Assembly (NCBI GenBank): GCA_963834725.1 | Contig: CAWICN010000001.1 | Span: forward strand, 2,666,001-2,730,000 | Length of the DNA stretch: 64,000 nt | Reading direction: 5' to 3' | DNA from: PALSA-693 sp963834725 | GTDB taxonomy: Bacteria; Actinomycetota; Acidimicrobiia; Acidimicrobiales; Palsa-688 | Shown here: positions 62,107 to 64,000 of the stretch, piece by piece | Numbering within the stretch: the first letter of the stretch is position 1 | How the letters are laid out: each line of letters opens with the position of its first letter | Made by a program: the position numbers and the translations under genes | The notes under the pieces: model-generated | Database searches by the model: none | Told to the model about the DNA's origin: nothing | What the model saw: only the letters and a program-made list of their open reading frames with translations

Positions 62107-63656
62107 GTGCGACACGAGGTCGCACGGCTTGAGCGAGCTGGTTGATTGGAGGGTCAGGCGTGTAAACAGACGACGATCAACTCCGGATTAGTGTTCGTAG
62201 ATCCGTCCCCACCCCTGACGTGCGTCGCTGGCAACGGCGAGGTTCGAAGCATCGGGGGGAAGCCCAAGGGCGCCCGCTCCATCCGGGAGCTACAGGCAAG
62301 GGGAAGGCCGGACGGGTGAACGCAAGTGAACTCTCGTTGATGCCTCGTTATGGAGACCCACGCAGATGGGATGTGGTGGCGAGGGGTAGGGCGTGCCGTT
62401 GGGAAACGGCAAACGGCGGCCGGTGACAGAGGGCCGGTCGTGGGAACACCGTCGCCTCGGGGTAAAGAGGGCACCCTCCCCGGTCGGGTCTCGGCCGTGC
62501 GGAACGTGGAAACCCCGTCGAGGTCCGGGCGCTGGCCTGGTAAGCCGACCGTGAGGGAGGCCCAACTCCTCGGCGGGACAGGATGGTCCAAGAAGCCAAT
62601 GCCGGTGACCGAAAGGTGACGGGAAAGCGATGACAGCATGGCTGCTCCCTTCAGTGGCCGTATCGTATAACTGGCCGGATACGGGTGGCTGCCCGGCCCG
62701 AAAGGGAGCCGACGTGGACCAGGTGAGCTTTTGATGCTCCGATGATCGAAGCGCTCGAACCGAAGGACAAGTTGGACACGGCGACGGATCAGGTGACCGC
62801 CAGGGCGGTCGCAGCCGGCAAGGTGAACGGACCGGAGGGCGAGGTCGTGGATTGGGCGGCCATTGACTGGCAGGCCCACGAGGACAACGTACAGCGACTG
62901 CGGCAGAGGATCTTCAAAGCGACACAGGATGGGGACCTCAAACGGGTCCGCAACCTGCAAAGGCTGATGCTGCGCAGCCGGAGCAACACGCTGTTGAGCG
63001 TGCGGCAGGTCACGCAGCGCAACGCTGGCCGCAAGACGGCTGGAGTCGACGGCTTGGTCGTGGTGACCAACCGGGGGAGGGCGGAGTTGGCGGCGCAGTT
63101 ACGCCACGGCCCGCCCGCCCGGGCTCGGCCCGTCAAGCGGGTGTACATCCCCAAGGCCAATGGGAAACGGCGCCCGCTCGGGATTCCGGTGATCGTCGAT
63201 CGCGTCCAACAGGGGCGCGTGAAGAACGCTCTGGAGCCCGAATGGGAGGCCCGGTTCGAGCCGAGATCCTATGGGTTTCGGCCCGGGCGGGGCTGCCATG
63301 ACGCGATCGAGATCATCTTCAACACGCTGCGCGGCCAACGCTCGCAGCGGGTGTGGATTCTTGACGCCGACTTGGCCGGGGCGTTCGACCGAATCGATCA
63401 CGAACGGCTTCTGGACCACCTCGGCTCGTTCCCGGCAAGGGACGCGATCCGGGCCTGGCTGAAATCGGGGGTGATCGAGAAAGGACGGTTCAGTCCGACC
63501 GGGGAGGGGACTCCTCAGGGCGGGGTGATCAGCCCCGTGTTGTTAGACGTGGCCCTGCACGGGATGGAACAAGCCGCAGGGGTCCGCTACCGCAATCTCG
63601 CGTCTGGAGATTCCGCTGCGGTGGCCAGGACGCCTGTGCTGGTCAGGTACGCGGAC
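62107..63656 (+). mobile_element. group II intron, 5' part (ribozyme + reverse transcriptase), truncated at YADD
   Basis: GTGCGAC at 62107 is the consensus 5' end of bacterial group II introns. About 630 bases of structured RNA with many hairpins (for example GGTGACCGAAAGGTGACG near 62605) precede the intron-encoded protein. A second GTGCG at 62220 is an alternative start. The element stops at the reverse-transcriptase active site, where other DNA starts, so domains V-VI are missing here. Confidence 0.75.
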
Positions 63657-63665
63657 TTATCCTGA
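62742..63665 (+). pseudogene. group II intron reverse transcriptase/maturase, truncated within the YADD motif
   Basis: The frame starts MIEALEPKDKLDTATDQVTA and has RT blocks: LLSVRQVTQRNAGRKTAGVD GL, RRPLGIPVIVDRVQQ (RT2a), FRPGRGCHDAIEII, VWILDADLAGAFDRIDHERL (catalytic Asp) and GTPQGGVISPVLLD. The last residues are LVRYADLS then stop. YAD should be followed by a second Asp, but it is followed by foreign codons, so palm, thumb and X domains are lost. Confidence 0.9.
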
Positions 63666-63780
63666 ATTTCGTCATAAGTCCGCTTATGCCGAGAACCGAA
63701 TTATGCCGAGGATCGGCGCAGAGACGGCTGTTTGACCTGCTCACTGACGGTGTGGGTTGGGGGAAGTTCGGCATAATTCT
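63651..63780. repeat. inverted and direct repeats at the tyrosine-recombinase element end
   Basis: GCGGACTTAT (63651-63660) and ATAAGTCCGC (63674-63683) form a perfect 10-base inverted repeat around 13 bases. TTATGCCGAG occurs at 63684-63693 and 63701-63710, and the reverse TCGGCATAAT at 63768-63777. Such paired arms look like recombinase binding sites. Confidence 0.7.
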
Positions 63781-63831
63781 GGGCACGTGACGGAGGATTC
63801 CTCTTTGGGTTCGACCAGAGAGGGGATCACC

Positions 63832-64000
63832 GTGAGCAGTCCGAGACCTGTGCGTGTCAGGGGGCCGTTGGCCCCGTTCGCGGTTGGCTTCGAGGAGGAC
63901 TTGGCCGGCCAGGGCTATAGGTCAGCGACCGACCACCTGTATGTGATGGCCCAGTTGAGCCGCTGGATGGGCAGCGAGATGTTGGGCGCGGCGGACCTGT
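63832..64000 (+). CDS. tyrosine recombinase (integrase), N-terminal part only
   Basis: The frame runs off the right edge. GTG 63832 follows GAGAGGGGATCACC; GTG 63787 is an alternative. The visible 56 residues read LAPFAVGFEEDLAGQGYRSA TDHLYVMAQLSRWM, the SAM-like N-terminal domain of phage/transposon integrases. The catalytic R-H-R-Y region lies outside the window. It is probably the first recombinase of the element interrupting the group II intron. Confidence 0.8.
   Translation, partial: MSSPRPVRVRGPLAPFAVGFEEDLAGQGYRSATDHLYVMAQLSRWMGSEMLGAADL

Overview
The window is high-GC DNA from an actinomycete-type bacterium, most likely an uncultured member of Actinomycetota near the Acidimicrobiia. 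This placement is an inference from GTG/TTG starts, overlapping stop-start junctions, a ClpS-DUF2017 pair, an F420-dependent oxidoreductase, WXG100-type proteins with an FtsK/EssC ATPase, and a kdp operon with a split KdpD. No rRNA is present, so the placement is approximate.

Layout. Positions 1-10200 hold housekeeping-type genes: a GNAT protein running off the left edge, a rhomboid protease, a histidine phosphatase, an ABC exporter, heme O/heme A synthases (ctaB and ctaA, divergent), ClpS, DUF2017, an F420 enzyme, an alpha/beta hydrolase, and a peptidase-S51-like protein fused to a cysteinyl-tRNA-synthetase C-terminal module. A tRNA-Glu follows at 10521, with a truncated kdpD fragment ending directly against its 3' end. 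Positions 11286-19511 hold a high-affinity potassium uptake system. kdpD-N, kdpC, kdpB, kdpA, kdpF and a 27-residue peptide read leftward. A sensor kinase (the missing KdpD half) and KdpE read rightward from the same intergenic region.

Positions 20785-40468 form a type VII secretion-like locus. The leftward arm encodes a TgpA-like membrane protein whose transglutaminase triad is gone, DUF58, MoxR, and a membrane protein with a pseudokinase followed by an active Ser/Thr kinase. The rightward arm encodes two small helical (WXG100-like) proteins, an EspG-like protein, a GH25-like domain protein, an FHA-bearing EssC/EccC ATPase, a second WXG-like protein overlapping a large effector candidate, and an exported beta-propeller/PASTA-like protein. 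An FHA-HTH gene lies between them on the other strand. Kinase plus two FHA proteins suggests phosphorylation-controlled secretion. This is the best candidate for an under-described system in the window.

Positions 40900-52500 are a patchwork of small metabolic and regulatory genes (ArsR-SRPBCC-PhnB operon, ClpP, Hsp20 with its regulator, hydrolase, DHFR-like, NmrA-like, methyltransferase). Among them lie decayed genes: MmcQ/YjbR, a Rieske protein lacking a ligand Cys, a stomatin C-terminus, an ankyrin-SnoaL chimera, and a 5'-truncated group II intron. Positions 52790-57729 are an IS with 24-bp perfect terminal inverted repeats. Its transposase is split by a 3.1-kb serine-recombinase element, and removing that element restores the frame. 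Positions 58996-61491 are a GntR/ABC exporter operon. The right end is a nest: an IS1182-type transposase cut by a group II intron, whose reverse transcriptase is cut at its YADD box by DNA leading into a tyrosine recombinase.

Several otherwise intact genes (ctaB, ctaA, the EssC-like ATPase, the GntR-linked ABC ATPase) carry single-base frameshifts in GC-rich repeats. These may be assembly errors rather than biology. All family assignments are by eye from sequence motifs.
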